NCBI RefSeq assembly: GCF_002754195.1
Contig: NZ_PEEU01000001.1
Coordinates: forward strand, 5,642,001-5,706,000
Direction of reading: 5' to 3'
Length of the DNA: 64,000 nt
DNA from: Flavobacterium sp. 9
Lineage (GTDB): Bacteria; Bacteroidota; Bacteroidia; Flavobacteriales; Flavobacteriaceae
Position 1 is the first letter of the stretch; every line of letters starts with the position of its first letter. This document shows positions 62,984 to 64,000 of this stretch, piece by piece. The position numbers and the translations under genes are program-made. The notes below the pieces were generated by a model. The model was not told where the DNA came from. It made no database searches and saw only the letters and a program-made list of their open reading frames with translations.

Positions 62984-63136
62984 GTTATTTTTTACCGGAC
63001 AGAAAAAAATGCCCAAGATCCTGGATTTGACCTGGTAACGTTCTGCATTTATTTAATCAAAATGCTCGATACCGTTAGGCTAATGAAAGAAAGAGGCGTT
63101 GAGAAAATCAAGAAAGGAATCAGATTGTTTCTGTAA
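62984..63136 (+). pseudogene. Possible remnant of a gene 3-prime end
   Basis: A 50-codon frame with no start codon at its left end, bounded by a TAA at 62981. It reads AQDPGFDLVTFCIYLIKMLD and then TVRLMKERGVEKIKKGIRLF before a TAA at 63134. Composition and helical pattern look like coding sequence, more so than its flanks. I recognise no family. The rest of 62885-63471 (587 bases) is AT-rich with no other feature I can support. Confidence 0.3.
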
Positions 63137-63471
63137 CAGTTTTTTTGCTTATCCCGCCTTTAAAAATACGATATTATAAAAGCTTCAATATCGATTTTTT
63201 TTGGCTATTATATTTACCATTTTGCAAAACAGGTGTTTTTACGTTGTAGTATATTATTTATTTTTTTTAACTTTGATTTATTTTTAATTATCTGATTTTT
63301 AGATTTTTAACTAGTTTTGTTGATTTAGATATTATGTAAGAAAGAGTACTGGATTCGGTGTTTTTTTGACATATTTTCATTTAGTTGAACAAATACTATT
63401 AATCAGGTTTGTTTACAATTCTGATCGCATTCACAAAAGTTGACATTTATAAATATCTAAATATTATCGAT

Positions 63472-64000
63472 ATGATAAATAATGTAGCCCTCGATGTTTT
63501 TATTGGACTTACTTTCATTTTTTTACTGTATAGTCTTTTAGCAACAATAATTCAGGAAATGATTGCTGTAAGATTTTCTTTTAGAGCAAAACTGCTCGAG
63601 AAAGCCATTCTTAGAATGTTGGAAGATGGTAAAACAAAGGTAGGATGGTCCTCTTTTATTGATGATAGGATATATGGAACACTTCATTTGTTTGGAGTAG
63701 TGAACATACTCAAAAACAAGCAAGTGGCAGTTTGGTTTTATTCGCATCCATTAATTAAATATCTGGCAGAAGATAACTACTACAGTAAGCCTGCTTATTT
63801 GACAGCAGCTAACTTTTCGAAAGTAATTATCGATTTATTAAAAGGTTTTAATCAGCCCGAATCACAAGCGGTACAAACCATTAATCAATCGATAATAAAT
63901 GGTACAATTTACAAATTACCCATTAGCAACAAAAATGCTCAGGCAGATAAGTCAAATCCAGCTTTTAAACTATTAATTGAAGCAGATAATCTTCGGGAAG
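63472..64000 (+). CDS. Membrane protein of unknown function (partial, runs off right edge)
   Basis: The first 176 residues are visible. One hydrophobic helix at about 8-30 (VFIGLTFIFLLYSLLATII) is followed by an amphipathic region, FRAKLLEKAILRMLEDG, and a block VWFYSHPLIKYLAEDN plus KPAYLTAANFSKVIIDLL. The pattern FYxHPLI...PxY...F..ALLD-like is one I associate with uncharacterised membrane-anchored proteins found in several phyla. The ATG at 63472 is preceded by an AT-rich stretch. The end is not seen, so length and any second membrane region are unknown. Confidence 0.7.
   Translation, partial: MINNVALDVFIGLTFIFLLYSLLATIIQEMIAVRFSFRAKLLEKAILRMLEDGKTKVGWSSFIDDRIYGTLHLFGVVNILKNKQVAVWFYSHPLIKYLAEDNYYSKPAYLTAANFSKVIIDLLKGFNQPESQAVQTINQSIINGTIYKLPISNKNAQADKSNPAFKLLIEADNLRE

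Overview
The window comes from a Bacteroidota genome, most likely a Flavobacterium. The base composition is AT-rich. Many precursors are lipoproteins. Two large proteins carry type IX secretion (T9SS) C-terminal sorting domains, SusC/TonB-like outer-membrane barrels are present, and several promoters fit the Bacteroidota -7 consensus TAnnTTTG. No rRNA, tRNA, CRISPR array, intact insertion sequence or prophage was seen.

Layout. 1-3.5 kb: oxidative pentose phosphate operon gnd-zwf-pgl (minus strand; pgl runs off the left edge). 4-8.1 kb: a lipobox-bearing TPR histidine kinase, a small lipoprotein, a LytTR regulator with a degenerate receiver, and a LuxR-type response regulator. 8.1-13 kb: a compact class I lanthipeptide locus, made of a 53-residue precursor at 8330-8491, a LanC cyclase and a full-length LanB dehydratase. 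13.4-15 kb: two tiny genes, a YdeI/DUF1801 protein and a cold-shock protein. 15-21.7 kb: a run of fast-evolving lipoproteins of unknown function with a sirtuin and a tandem duplicate pair, one copy broken by a nonsense codon. 22-26.5 kb: a secreted beta/gamma-crystallin-like lipoprotein, ppk1 and a TPR protein. 26.9-35.9 kb: a T9SS-exported delta-60-repeat protein, then a histidine kinase/OmpR regulator/secreted protein operon divergent from an outer-membrane barrel protein. 36-50.6 kb: single genes for redox and small-molecule metabolism (luciferase-like monooxygenase, beta-carbonic anhydrase lipoprotein, MFS exporter, Old Yellow Enzyme, DsrE protein, nucleoside deaminase, thioredoxin-reductase-like flavoprotein with a Tat signal, cupin) with three AraC regulators. 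50.7-57 kb: a DUF1826 protein, an isolated MreB and a T9SS-exported nuclease-like protein. 57.3-62.1 kb: a cell-surface locus with a thioredoxin-fold lipoprotein, a CBM9-like protein, a small chitin-binding-like protein and a large outer-membrane barrel. 62.2-64 kb: a frameshifted response regulator, a gene remnant and the start of a membrane protein.

Points that link the genes. The lanthipeptide operon sits beside three regulatory genes and has a perfect -7 box and a long leader. Direct repeats TTAAC(C/T)-N5-TTAACC at an exact 11-bp period occur upstream of three surface-protein genes (22092, 26866 and 33492). One set lies in the divergent region next to an OmpR-type two-component system, which suggests a shared regulator. 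Several unrelated imperfect-palindrome elements are scattered between genes, some in two copies. Two genes (the deaminase at 43.0 kb and the response regulator at 62.5 kb) are each interrupted by an apparent one-base loss in a short homopolymer, so sequencing error should be excluded before calling them pseudogenes.
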